From a bacterium (GTDB taxonomy: Bacteria > Verrucomicrobiota > Verrucomicrobiia > Verrucomicrobiales > Akkermansiaceae), in the NCBI GenBank assembly GCA_018222765.1, contig JAAEZT010000008.1, forward strand, positions 62,001 to 126,000: a DNA stretch of 64,000 bases. The letters run 5' to 3'. Under the pieces are notes generated by a model. It searched no databases. It was not told the DNA's origin and saw nothing but the letters and a program-made list of their open reading frames with translations. Positions 27,565 to 37,500 of the stretch are shown here, piece by piece (within the stretch, counting starts at the first letter, position 1; each line of letters opens with the position of its first letter). Position numbers and translations under genes: made by a program.

Positions 27565-30500
27565 TTAAAAGTCGTAGGACCATTCGTCGTTTTTATAAGT
27601 CAGAGAAACAGATTCTTTGAAAGAGACGCAAAACGGGCAAACTCCCGCTTTGCCGGAGATCGTGCCTTTGCCGAAGAAGGAATAATTGTTGCCGCTCTTG
27701 GAGCCGATGAGGACCACCTCGCCGCCGATCTCCACGGCGCAAAGCGCGCGCCCGGAAGCACCGACTAGCATCTTGCCGCCAAAGGTATTGCCTTCCTGGA
27801 ACCAGAAGACACCCACTCCGGCCTTCGCGCTGACACTGAAAAGGCAAGAAGCATTTATGATAGGAATCTGAGCCTCTCCGTAGGCGTAAATCCCTGTGAA
27901 GGGTGGATTACCGAGAACATTTCCCACGTCGGGATCGACAATTAACAAAGGATCGACGGTGCAGGTCCGACCAAAGAAGACCCCGCCCGCGAGCTCGTAT
28001 GCGTCGAACGCCAGACCAACTTCCGCGGCGATGTAGTTTTCGTCTTTTCCAAACATCGCGGCCGCTCCGAGCGAGGTAATGGTCATGCTTTCGAAACCAA
28101 TTTCGCCCTCGGTCATCTCAACCGCTCCGCCAAATCCGCGCAGCGCAAAGCCCGATCCAGTATCGAAGGTGAACTTGGTCGAGACATCAAAGCGTAAGCC
28201 CTCACCAATCCACGCCGCCGGGACATCCGTAGCGCCCATGATGACCTCAGCTGCATACTCGCTTCCACCGCCAGCGAAGGAACAAGAGTCATCGCCAAAG
28301 GAATCGAGCTGGTTAATCTCCACGTATCCCGCGAACTCAAAATCATCGGGTAGTTTTAACTGCAAGGCCGCATCCAGACGCAAGGTCCGCAAGGCATCAC
28401 CGTTAATCTTGGCGTAACCATCAATCGATCCCGCTGCCGAAATATCAGCCGCATCGTCAAGCAATCCGGCCAAGGCCGAATCAATGGGCAGGGCATCGTC
28501 GAGCAGTTGATTGATGATCCCGTTTAATTCCGCAAAGGCCGATGCCACCGCTTCGTTCATCGAGGCATCAAGGTCATAGATTGAGGCCTTCAAAATTTCC
28601 TGCACTTCGGCAATGAGAGGCGAGGCATTGAACTTGTCGCGAATTGCGGTGCGAATCACATCCTTGACCTCCTCGGCAGAGTATTCTTCGAAGTCGATCT
28701 GATTGAGGAAGGCATTCACCTCAGCCTTGGCTTCGTTAACGAAATTTTGAACCGCCGCCGAAGAAGCGAGAATCTTGTCGGAAACCTCGGTATACAAATT
28801 CCCGGCGCTGCGAATTTCGCCAATGGCATTGTGCACTTCCATGAGAACGTTCTTCAGTTGGTCAATCGTCGGTCCGGCCGACTCAAATTGCGCGTTAAGT
28901 TTCCCTTCCAACTTGTCCGCCAGATTTCCCGCGACTTCTGTGAGCACTGCGGAGAGATTGTCCGCGACATCGGGTGCCAGTTCTTCGACCAGGGCCACCA
29001 ACAAAAGCTCGGCAAGATCGTAGCCATCCCCATCGGCGTCCGCGAAAATCCCTTCCACCAAAGTCGTCCCGGCCACTACGACATAATCTTCGGGAACGGT
29101 AAGGGTAGGATCGTCGATAACGATCTCTCCCGAGAGATTATCGACATGCACCCGCCCGATGACGGTCCGAATCGCAACCTGTAATTTCGCAAGCGCTTGA
29201 TCGACCTCGTCGACAATCGTTCCGCCCTGCCCAACCGCCCCATCGAGGTCTTCGAGCACCTTGAGCACGCTGTCGGCACGAATGCAGAGATAGTCATTCA
29301 CCGCAGTTTCCATCGCGGCGATGTCAGGCGCGGCATCGAGTTGCACGTAGAGATCATCGACAATCGGATCGACCGTCTCTTCAAAAACACGGTCATAAAA
29401 CACATCCATGCGGTCGTTCAGAATCTCCGCCGACCCGTCCACTCCATCGAGCAAGGCCTGGGTCACGGTATCAGTGATGGTGTCTTGAAGAGCAGCAAGC
29501 ACGCCGGTGTCTTCAACCAAATTCACGCCAATGTTGGAGAGATTGATTTCGGGAATATCGAGTTGCACGTTTGCCCCAAAATCGAGTTCGGCATTTTCCG
29601 CCGAGAGGTAGGTCAATTCATGCTCGGTCGTGAGAACAAGGAAGTCATTCGAGATCGGCTCGGTCGCGCGGAAGGAACGCGTCGATCCCGACCATGAAAG
29701 CGGATAATCAAAAGTCACCACGCCCAACCAGTCCTGCTGCGCGTGAATCAAGTAGGACGGATCAGCGCCGTCGCGGTAGTTTTCCAGAGTGTCCGCCGAA
29801 GGATAGGAATAGTGATCCACATCGAAGGTCGCTTCATCAATTCCGCCTCCACCGGCCCAACCGCCCATCATATAAATCACGTCCGTGGTATTTTCGAAAG
29901 CAGCTCCGGTTTGGATATGGCACGCCAGATCTTCGAAGAAAGCCACATCGAGATAGCCCGCGAGATTGATCCGACCCACGGACTCAGAAGAATGATCGTG
30001 ATTTTCGTAGTAAGCATCGTGCGCCGGGTAGAAATTGTAAACCTCGTTGTTGGGGCCGGCGATCTCAACCTGCGACGGCAGACCCAATCGCGAGTCTACT
30101 CCTTCGAGTAAATTATCGTCAGCCGTGATGAGATTGCCGTCCGGCATAAACCCGAGCGTGCCAGTCAGCGGAGTGACGATATTGGACGCCCACGCCTGCA
30201 CTCCCAGAGTGAGATAGGCATCAGAGGGATCGCAATCCGCTCCGATGGCCGGTTGGAAATTCGCGGCAATGCCGGTGAAGTCGGCATTCCAGAAATCGAG
30301 ATCTTCCGTAAATGTTCCACCAGCGATCTCTGCCGTGGTCAAGGCGCCAAGGCAGGAGAAAAAGAGCGGATCGAAGGCCATGGTGAAATCCGAGGGGTCC
30401 GGAATGAACAAACTTCCCGCCGTGATCGAGTCGTGCACTTCGCTGTCGAGGAAGGACAAACCGAAATCGGTGAAGGTGAATTCGTAACCGTAAATCTTCA

Positions 30501-32946
30501 CCGGGCCGGTGACGGGATTCGTGGCGCGCTCCAAAATTCCCGAGACGCCACCTGGGCGGGTATAAAATTTCGAACGCTTATTGAGTTCATAGGTCGGGGT
30601 GGTCGTGCCCCCAAGAACCGAAACACAATTGATTGCGCTGGCCTCACCGTCAACGCGATAGTTCATCCCGGGATAATCACCCAAGCCCTTTTGGTAGGCT
30701 GCTGAACCTGGTCGCTCCGCCACATTGAGATCGGCCTGGTCAAAACCGCTATTCAAAAGCCGTCCCGCCGCATCATCGCGATCTCCGCTATAATCGTCGC
30801 CATTGAGAAAATGACCCGACATCAGAAAACGGGCATTGACGAATGGATCACTGTCATGCGCGAAGACCGGCGACCCGGCGGACAGCGCATCGATGTAACC
30901 CATCACAACATCGCGGCGGGAGGAGGCAATAATGTATGTTCCTTCAACATCAATCCCTCCGTCTCGGGTGAAGGAAAAAGCATTGGCGCCCGGATTCATC
31001 ACCACCGTGGCCTCACCGACTACCCCGCACCCGGCATCCGCTGCCTCGGGACAATCGCGCGCATATTTCATCGTCACCGGCTGCGCCGAAGGAAGACTGC
31101 TCGTAGCAGGAACAACAAAATCATCGTCGATTTCGATCACCCCAGCCGCTGTCCAGGTCATCTTGGCTCCTTTTGGAAAGTGCGATTCAAAGGAGCCCGG
31201 TTTGATTTTCAAGACCACGTCGAGGCGTGCGGTATTTTTGGCATCCGCTGACCAAACCGGTACGCTGGCTGCAGCCGTGGCGACGTGTTGGTAATAAAGT
31301 TCGTTCGAAACCAATTTCTTGTCGGCTAGTGGGATGGGCGCGATATTGAGAGCTTCCATCTCCCACTTCCGCACGTAGCGAATCTGGTCCGCACCAGCCG
31401 GTGTTGTTCCGCCGGTAAACCGACCGGCGTCGACATCCCAGCGCATGCTGTCCGCCACCACTTCGACGGGCTTGGACTCTTCGATAATGTGATAGACCGT
31501 ATTCGGAGATCCGGTTGTGAAATTCATGACCGCAACCACCGGATCGAGATTTTGATCCAAGAGCCGCGTTCCGGCATCAAGGACACTCTCAAGAATGTGA
31601 TTCGAGGGCATTTCATGAGGCCCGACATAAACCCCCATTCCCGCCGGAAGAATCACCCGCACGGTCGCACTCAAGCCATTGTCTGCGAATCTCATTCCGT
31701 TTCGAAAAAAGCGCACGTTATTAACCGTTCCAACATCCGGAAGCGCGGGAGCGGTTACGGTTAACGATCCCCCCACATCAACAAACTCAGCGTGCCCGTC
31801 GGGAAATAAGTTAATGTCGTAAGGTCCCGTTCCGGTGACCAGGTAGGTGTCATTTCCATCCACAAACCCCGCAACTACCGCGGTCGAAGTCTTCCACTCC
31901 GTGCCAATATTCACCGCGCCATTCGAAGGATCATTGGTGATCGATTCCATAGTAATGGTATCCCCTCCGGCCATGAGTGTGCCGTTAAAATGAAGAAGAG
32001 ACCCGGCTCCACCCTCCACATCAGTATGATCGGCAACATACGGCTGCCCGCTTTCCTCTTCGTGCGTCAGCGTCACGGTGAGGTAATAGGTCTCGTTCAC
32101 GGGATCGAGTTGCACTGCGGGATTGACCGAAAAACTCCGCGTCACTGAACGTGAATAGGGCTCCTGAATACTCCCATCCAATGCGAACTCTCTCATATTA
32201 TATCCCGCTCCCGTCGTGCCCCCGGAAATCGCGACGACATTGCCCGTCGAGCTTTCCCGAAGTTCGTAGATTAACTGATGCATAACAATCTCGATATCTG
32301 GCGAGGCCGCGAGAAAGTCGTCGTAACGCCACAAGGTCAGATCAGCCTCCGCCCGAAAGCTGTCGTTCGCCGGGTCGGTGTCGCAGGCCCAAATGTTGGT
32401 CCATCGAATCTCATCGATTATCCCACGCACGTTCACCTCCGCACTTGCCGCATCGGTATTAGTAAAGTGAATGAACTGCTGCGCAGCCGTTTCATCCGAC
32501 ACCTCGGTCACATAGAAAATCGCGGGCGGAGTGTTCTTCTTCACCAGCAATTTGACCCGGTATTTCTGATCCAAATCCAGCTGCACTGCCGGAGCAATCC
32601 TCTCCGTAATCACCCGGCCTTGAGGAACTCCAATCGAAAATGTCGCACCGCGGAACGTCGTCGTGGTGCCACCCGCACCACTATCAAGAGGAACCAAGGT
32701 GCCATCCTCATCGAGCAGTTGGTAATCATACCGGAAATTCCCCGCCTTATCGAGATTTACCAACGAACGAACGGCAATTTCATCGCGATCATAACCCGCA
32801 CCGCCTCGCGACGCATCCGAATCGATCACAAATTCACTGCTCGTCACCGACACACTCACAATCGTGGGCGCGGCCAGGGCAGAATTGAGAAGGCTCGCAA
32901 ATACGATACATACGAGCCCCGCGGGGATTCCCAAATATTTATGCAT
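27565..32946 (-). CDS. Giant exported protein, beta-rich with central helical segment and barrel-like C-terminus
   Basis: About 1793 residues from ATG 32946; an in-frame TTG at 32967 adds 7 residues before the signal peptide. The signal peptide ends SALA. Residues up to about 1150 are beta-rich with Thr/Asp-rich strands. About 1150-1550 are predicted long amphipathic helices rich in Ala, Leu, Asp and Glu, with a DADGDGYDLAE calcium-type loop inside. The last 240 residues return to alternating strands, include several Cys, and end NDEWSYDF with a terminal Phe as in outer-membrane barrels. No family recognised. It is first gene of the three-gene operon, so it may be the surface anchor for the other two (inference). 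Confidence 0.75.
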   Translation of the reverse strand: MHKYLGIPAGLVCIVFASLLNSALAAPTIVSVSVTSSEFVIDSDASRGGAGYDRDEIAVRSLVNLDKAGNFRYDYQLLDEDGTLVPLDSGAGGTTTTFRGATFSIGVPQGRVITERIAPAVQLDLDQKYRVKLLVKKNTPPAIFYVTEVSDETAAQQFIHFTNTDAASAEVNVRGIIDEIRWTNIWACDTDPANDSFRAEADLTLWRYDDFLAASPDIEIVMHQLIYELRESSTGNVVAISGGTTGAGYNMREFALDGSIQEPYSRSVTRSFSVNPAVQLDPVNETYYLTVTLTHEEESGQPYVADHTDVEGGAGSLLHFNGTLMAGGDTITMESITNDPSNGAVNIGTEWKTSTAVVAGFVDGNDTYLVTGTGPYDINLFPDGHAEFVDVGGSLTVTAPALPDVGTVNNVRFFRNGMRFADNGLSATVRVILPAGMGVYVGPHEMPSNHILESVLDAGTRLLDQNLDPVVAVMNFTTGSPNTVYHIIEESKPVEVVADSMRWDVDAGRFTGGTTPAGADQIRYVRKWEMEALNIAPIPLADKKLVSNELYYQHVATAAASVPVWSADAKNTARLDVVLKIKPGSFESHFPKGAKMTWTAAGVIEIDDDFVVPATSSLPSAQPVTMKYARDCPEAADAGCGVVGEATVVMNPGANAFSFTRDGGIDVEGTYIIASSRRDVVMGYIDALSAGSPVFAHDSDPFVNARFLMSGHFLNGDDYSGDRDDAAGRLLNSGFDQADLNVAERPGSAAYQKGLGDYPGMNYRVDGEASAINCVSVLGGTTTPTYELNKRSKFYTRPGGVSGILERATNPVTGPVKIYGYEFTFTDFGLSFLDSEVHDSITAGSLFIPDPSDFTMAFDPLFFSCLGALTTAEIAGGTFTEDLDFWNADFTGIAANFQPAIGADCDPSDAYLTLGVQAWASNIVTPLTGTLGFMPDGNLITADDNLLEGVDSRLGLPSQVEIAGPNNEVYNFYPAHDAYYENHDHSSESVGRINLAGYLDVAFFEDLACHIQTGAAFENTTDVIYMMGGWAGGGGIDEATFDVDHYSYPSADTLENYRDGADPSYLIHAQQDWLGVVTFDYPLSWSGSTRSFRATEPISNDFLVLTTEHELTYLSAENAELDFGANVQLDIPEINLSNIGVNLVEDTGVLAALQDTITDTVTQALLDGVDGSAEILNDRMDVFYDRVFEETVDPIVDDLYVQLDAAPDIAAMETAVNDYLCIRADSVLKVLEDLDGAVGQGGTIVDEVDQALAKLQVAIRTVIGRVHVDNLSGEIVIDDPTLTVPEDYVVVAGTTLVEGIFADADGDGYDLAELLLVALVEELAPDVADNLSAVLTEVAGNLADKLEGKLNAQFESAGPTIDQLKNVLMEVHNAIGEIRSAGNLYTEVSDKILASSAAVQNFVNEAKAEVNAFLNQIDFEEYSAEEVKDVIRTAIRDKFNASPLIAEVQEILKASIYDLDASMNEAVASAFAELNGIINQLLDDALPIDSALAGLLDDAADISAAGSIDGYAKINGDALRTLRLDAALQLKLPDDFEFAGYVEINQLDSFGDDSCSFAGGGSEYAAEVIMGATDVPAAWIGEGLRFDVSTKFTFDTGSGFALRGFGGAVEMTEGEIGFESMTITSLGAAAMFGKDENYIAAEVGLAFDAYELAGGVFFGRTCTVDPLLIVDPDVGNVLGNPPFTGIYAYGEAQIPIINASCLFSVSAKAGVGVFWFQEGNTFGGKMLVGASGRALCAVEIGGEVVLIGSKSGNNYSFFGKGTISGKAGVCPFCVSFKESVSLTYKNDEWSYDF

Positions 32947-33130
32947 TTTTCCAAGGATAGGAATCAAAACTCTCGTTGTCAGTTACTTTCTAATGATATT
33001 CGCCCCTTCTCATCGAAGCGATTCGATCAAAGCAGGCTGGAAACCCAGTGAGCTAGAGATAAAGACGCACCACGACCACTAATTTACGGGGCTGGGCTCC
33101 TGCCCGAGCCTACTTCAGAAGACCATCTAC

Positions 33131-33163
33131 AAAAAAATACCCCGCCCGAAAACCGAGCGAGGT
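33131..33163 (-). terminator. Intrinsic terminator of the small secreted protein gene
   Basis: On the minus strand a 10-bp stem (ACCTCGCTCG with CGGGCGGGGT, two G-U pairs) closes a 5-base loop and is followed by A and seven T. It lies 23 bases past the stop of the gene at 33186-33704, and upstream of the giant-protein operon, separating the two transcription units. Confidence 0.75.
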
Positions 33164-33185
33164 GTAAAACTAAGTGGAAAAAATC

Positions 33186-33704
33186 TTACTTTCCGTTCTT
33201 CTTCGCGCGGTCCTCATCGGACTCGAAGTACATGTTCATGTCCGCCTCATGCTTCTCCATGTTTCCAGCGAATTCCATCATCATGGCCTGCACTTGTGGA
33301 GCAAGCTCGGGTGGCAGAGCAATCATCCCCATCATCGCTTGTTGCATCTGGGGGCCCAAAGCCGCCATTTCTTTTTCCATCCGGGAGCTCAAGGATTTGC
33401 GAATTGCGGTATCAGGAACAGGAAGTTTTTTAATCTCGGCAACGTGGGCATCCACTTCCATGTTCAACGCAGTCATCGACTTCTTGGCGGCATCCAGCGT
33501 GGCTTGATCTTTGATCGACGAAACAATCCCCGGAATCTTTTTCATCGTCTTGGAGAGGCCCGCCGCCTTCTTTTCCAATGGAGTAGATGGAATCCAAGCC
33601 TCCGCCTCAGTTGAAGGAGCGGCGGGTGCCGTTTCCTGAGCAGATGAAATCATGGGAGAGAACGATAAAGCCGCAACAAGCAGGCTGGTAATTTTCAATT
33701 TCAT
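33186..33704 (-). CDS. Small secreted helical protein, function unknown
   Basis: 172 residues. The signal peptide (1-22, ending ISSA) is followed by an acidic Pro/Ala-rich linker. A helical region with many Met, Lys and Glu then follows (LEKKAAGLSKTMKKIPGIV; MEKEMAALGPQMQQAMMGMI; MMMEFAGNMEKHEADMNMY). There are no Cys and no catalytic motif. The pattern resembles small periplasmic helical-bundle proteins. It is transcribed alone, with its own terminator at 33131-33163. It is unlike the giant exported proteins downstream. Confidence 0.75.
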   Translation of the reverse strand: MKLKITSLLVAALSFSPMISSAQETAPAAPSTEAEAWIPSTPLEKKAAGLSKTMKKIPGIVSSIKDQATLDAAKKSMTALNMEVDAHVAEIKKLPVPDTAIRKSLSSRMEKEMAALGPQMQQAMMGMIALPPELAPQVQAMMMEFAGNMEKHEADMNMYFESDEDRAKKNGK

Positions 33705-33901
33705 AGTAAAGGGGGCGTTTCAAGCTGCCCGGGCGGCAAGCTAGCACACCTCCTCGAGCAATCGATGGAAAAATAACGTCTATTTCCGGCAACACCTAAG
33801 GATCCCTAACTAACTTAACGAAAGCGCCCAAACCCACCTATTCACAAATAATGAGAACAAGTCTCGCTATTTCATAATTTCCCGTCAGCTTCCGGAAACG
33901 T

Positions 33902-33927
33902 TGGCCGGGCTAATACCAGTCCGGCCA
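33902..33927 (+). promoter_or_regulatory. Hairpin in the 5' leader of the RRM gene
   Basis: TGGCCGG, a 12-base loop and CCGGCCA form a perfect 7-bp, GC-rich stem ending 23 bases before the ATG of the RNA-binding protein. No T-run follows, so it is not a simple attenuator. A structured leader fits genes regulated by temperature or by their own RNA-binding product. Confidence 0.4.
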
Positions 33928-33950
33928 GCGCTCTCATTAGAAACAAGACC

Positions 33951-34334
33951 ATGAAACTCTACCTCGGCAATTTGCCCTTCGCGGCTGAAGACCAAGACAT
34001 TCGCGACGCCTTTAAGGACTACGGAACCATTGAAGACCTCTTCATTCCCCTCGACCGCGAAACCAACCGCCCACGCGGATTCGCATTTATTACTCTTGCT
34101 GACGACGAACTCGCTCGCAAAGCAATCGAAGAGATGGACGGAGCTGACCTGATGGGTCGCAACCTCCGTGTCAACGAAGCCGAAGAACGCCGGCCCCAGC
34201 AAAACCGCGGAGGTGGCGGTGGCGGTGGCTACAAAGGCGGCGGCGGAGACCGCCGTGGTGGTGGACGCGACGACCGTCGTGGCGGTGGACGCGACCGTGA
34301 TCGCCGTGGTGGCGGTGGACGCGACAACTGGTAA
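33951..34334 (+). CDS. RNA-binding protein: single RRM with Gly/Arg-rich tail
   Basis: 127 residues. Residues 1-78 are one RRM: RNP-2 LYLGNLPF at 3-10 and RNP-1 RGFAFITL at about 42-49, both with the aromatic residues needed to stack RNA. The tail from about 85 is composed of repeated GGGRD, DRRGGG and RDRDRRGGGG units (RGG-box-like) ending RDNW. This is the bacterial glycine-rich RRM family known in cyanobacteria and others, often cold-induced and acting as RNA chaperones. It has a structured leader and a strong terminator. The tail DNA is a degenerate tandem repeat (34252-34331), so length variation between strains is likely. Confidence 0.93.
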   Translation: MKLYLGNLPFAAEDQDIRDAFKDYGTIEDLFIPLDRETNRPRGFAFITLADDELARKAIEEMDGADLMGRNLRVNEAEERRPQQNRGGGGGGGYKGGGGDRRGGGRDDRRGGGRDRDRRGGGGRDNW

Positions 34335-34356
34335 ACCCAGCCTTTCAAAAAAATTT

Positions 34357-34388
34357 AAAAAAGGCTCACCGCGAGGTGGGCCTTTTTT
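34357..34388. terminator. Bidirectional intrinsic terminator with GCGA tetraloop
   Basis: Six A, GGCTCACC, the GNRA loop GCGA, GGTGGGCC and six T form a 14-bp stem with one G-U pair. It ends the RRM gene on plus 22 bases after its stop. On minus it has a T-run too, so it can end the convergent helicase transcript as well. Confidence 0.9.
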
Positions 34389-34546
34389 ATTTTCCGAACC
34401 ACAGGCAATGACCGGTCAGGGGAAACTCAAAAAGCCGATCCCCTTCCTTCGCTTCGCTGCCGATCTTGTGAATCACCAACAGCACTTCTCCAAATCATCA
34501 TCGCCTTGATCGTCTCACAAGCGAATCACGATCGGGGTTTCGGTCC

Positions 34547-37500
34547 TCAAATTCCCAGCGCCTTCTCAATCCGCTTCGCACTCGTCTTACCGACGTGCGG
34601 CACGCCGGGCGCAAAGAGTTGCAATCGCCACTCTTCTAGCATCCAACCGATCTCCCAAAGCCGAACCGCCTCCGGTCGCTCCTGCCACTGAATCATCCAC
34701 TCGTCCCATAACGGCAGAAATTGATCCTGCTTTTCCTCGTCCCGAAGCAGCGGTTGCGTATCCAACCTGCTGATCCGCTCCTCCATCCCATGGAAAAACC
34801 GCTGGTATCGCTTCATGCGATCATAGCCCGCCTTCCACGCAAAGCCTGCTCTTAAGAGCCATGTTCGCTGCTCCTCCATTTGCAAAACGACTTCCCCCAA
34901 ATGCCGGTCCTGGCGATTCCGATCCATCCACTCCCGCACTCGGCCATCAGCATCCGACAATCCTTCCAGCGCCCCGGCAATCTTCTCGGCACAGCCAAAC
35001 CACTCCCCCTTGCCATGGTGCGCTGCGGCCTCAAATTCCTCCTCACTCCGTGGCATCTTCCCGAGCGAGCCTTCCGCCGCCACCTTCACCAATTCCTCCA
35101 TCGTACCATCCGGGAGAAGCGGCAACATAAAGCGTCCCGCCATCTGCAGCGGGAAATTCTTCCGCACATAAACCCCGTGATCGACGTGCTCTAACAAAAA
35201 CAACCTCGTCACTCCGGCCCGATGACTTTCCTCCGCCTCTTCCAAATCTAAAAAAGCCCGCATTCCCACCGTCTCACCCTCATCCACCAAAGCCGGGAAC
35301 ACGCCACCCTCTGCCTCCACCGGCAACTCTCCAAAACTCCACACCTCGCCTCCCGTCATTTCCCATTCCTCATTTGCCGCCGCCTCCCGACGCGCCCGCA
35401 GAACCGCCGCCAGCTTCTCTTTGATCTCCCGCACATCTTCTCCAAACCCCAGAACCTCACCCTTCTCATCCCGCACCCGAATCTTCGCTCGAAGGTATCC
35501 AGGGAGCCGCGATTCATCCATTCCATCGATCGCCCGCCCGGTCTTCTCACGAAGATATTCCAAAAGCGCATCCGACAAATCCTGCTGCGGCTCCCAATTC
35601 CCCCACTCTTCCAAAAACCCATCCACCCGCTCCGCCACCGGCTGGCATTCACGGCGCCAGTCTTTCGGTAAACTGCGAATCAACAACTCGACCCGCTCAT
35701 CCAACATTCCCGGCACCCCCCAACTCGCCAAATAATCCGGAAAGCGCAGCAGCTCATCAATCCCCACTTCAAAGGTCAGCCCGTCATCCTCCGCTTCCAG
35801 ATCACTGACATAATTCACCGGCCACTGACGTCCGCCGTGCTCCACCTCGTCAGGAAATAACTTCAACTGATCCTCGATCCCTTCTTCCCAAATGAGATCT
35901 CCAAAGCGCACCATGAGTTTCCCCATTTCCTCCGGGTCTTTGGTGAGATCGTAAAAGGCCTTCGAAGTATTAATCTCCACCGGCATCCGCTCGAAAAAGA
36001 AATCAAACGCCGCCACCTCATCCCACAAATACCCGACCCGCCGCAGCTTTCGCTCCCCCCGACAAATCACGCCCTTCAGCCAGTGTAAATTCTGCAGCAC
36101 CGGATTCGTTCCCCGAAGCTTTCCTTCCACCAAAGCCTCCCGCACAAAAACCTCGAAAGCCGCCTTGGGATTCACCCGACCAAAGAAAACCCGCCGCCCT
36201 TCCACCACAGACAGACCGCCCAAGATGACATCTTCCAATCCATACACCGCACCTTGTTGATCATCCCAATACGGCGAGTGAAATTTGCTGCGACACAAAT
36301 GCGGCACCACTTCCTCGACCCACTTCGGATCGATCTCCGCTAGCTTGCGCGCCCACAACCGCGAAGTCTCCACCAACTCAAATCCCAGAACCCAGAGCGC
36401 CCGCTTCTGCTTAAAAAGACCGGAGCCTGGAAAAACTGCGAACTGTCGATTCGACACGCCGTGGTAATGCCGCTTTTCCTTATCCCAAACCCCCACCTGC
36501 CGCGGAACTCCGGACAAGATCGACTTGTGCACCTCCGCATAAACATCCGCCGGTGTGGAGACTTCCTTCGCCTCACCGTCCTTCTTGCGAAACGAGCGAC
36601 GCAATTCCGAGTAGACCCCCAACCACTCGCGCACTCGACGGAAACTAATGAAATTCTTCTCACACCATTTGCGCATCTGATTCGAACGCATCTTCCCCTT
36701 ATCATCACGAAACTCTCCGATGCGTTTCCAAAGAATCAGATAGACCCCGAAGTCCGACCGGTCATCGAGAAACTTACGCTGGGCTTCATCCGCCTTTTCT
36801 TCCTTCCCCTGCGGCCGCTCCCGCACATCCATCGCCGACAGGCCCGAAACAATAATGAGCACCTCCTCGAAAACTCCCCGCCGCTCGCTCTCAATCAACA
36901 TCCGACCCAATCGCGGATCGAGGGGCAACTTGGCCAGACGCCATCCGGTCTCCGTCAGCTTCGACTGGTCCCGCTTCGCCACCGCGCCCACTTCTTCGAG
37001 CGTCTTCCATCCCTCATTGACCGCCCGCGGACCCGGAGGATCGATAAACGGGAACTCCCGGACATCGCCCAGCCCCAGAGAAAGCATCCGCAGGATCACC
37101 CCCGAAAGCGCACTCCGCCGAATCTCCGGATCGGTAAACTCCGACGCCATCTCCAACGTTTCTTCATCGTAAAGCTTCACGCAAATTCCCTCGCGCACCC
37201 TTCCGCATCGACCCCGCCTCTGCCGCGCACTCGCCTGCGAAATCATCTCAATCTGCAAACTCTGCACCTGCCGCTGCGGACTAAATCGACTTACCCGTGC
37301 CTGCCCGCTATCGACGACGCTCACGATCCCCGGAATGGTCAACGAAGTCTCCGCGACATTCGTCGCCATAAATATTCGCCTCTTTCCACTCGGCCGAAAA
37401 ACCTTCTCCTGATCCTTCAAGGACAGCCTCGCGAAAACCGGTACTGCCTCGGTATTGGGAAAGCCCCGCCCCTGCACCATCTCGGCGCACTCCCGAATCT

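Noticed and set aside
20490-32946. Tc-toxin-like or RHS toxin complex
   Set aside because: Three giant neighbouring proteins and FG-GAP units suggested it, but there are no RHS repeats, no TcA-type segments and no polymorphic toxin C-terminus; all three carry Sec signal peptides.
32278-33051. 257-codon plus-strand frame
   Set aside because: Antisense shadow of the N-terminus of the 1793-residue exported protein.
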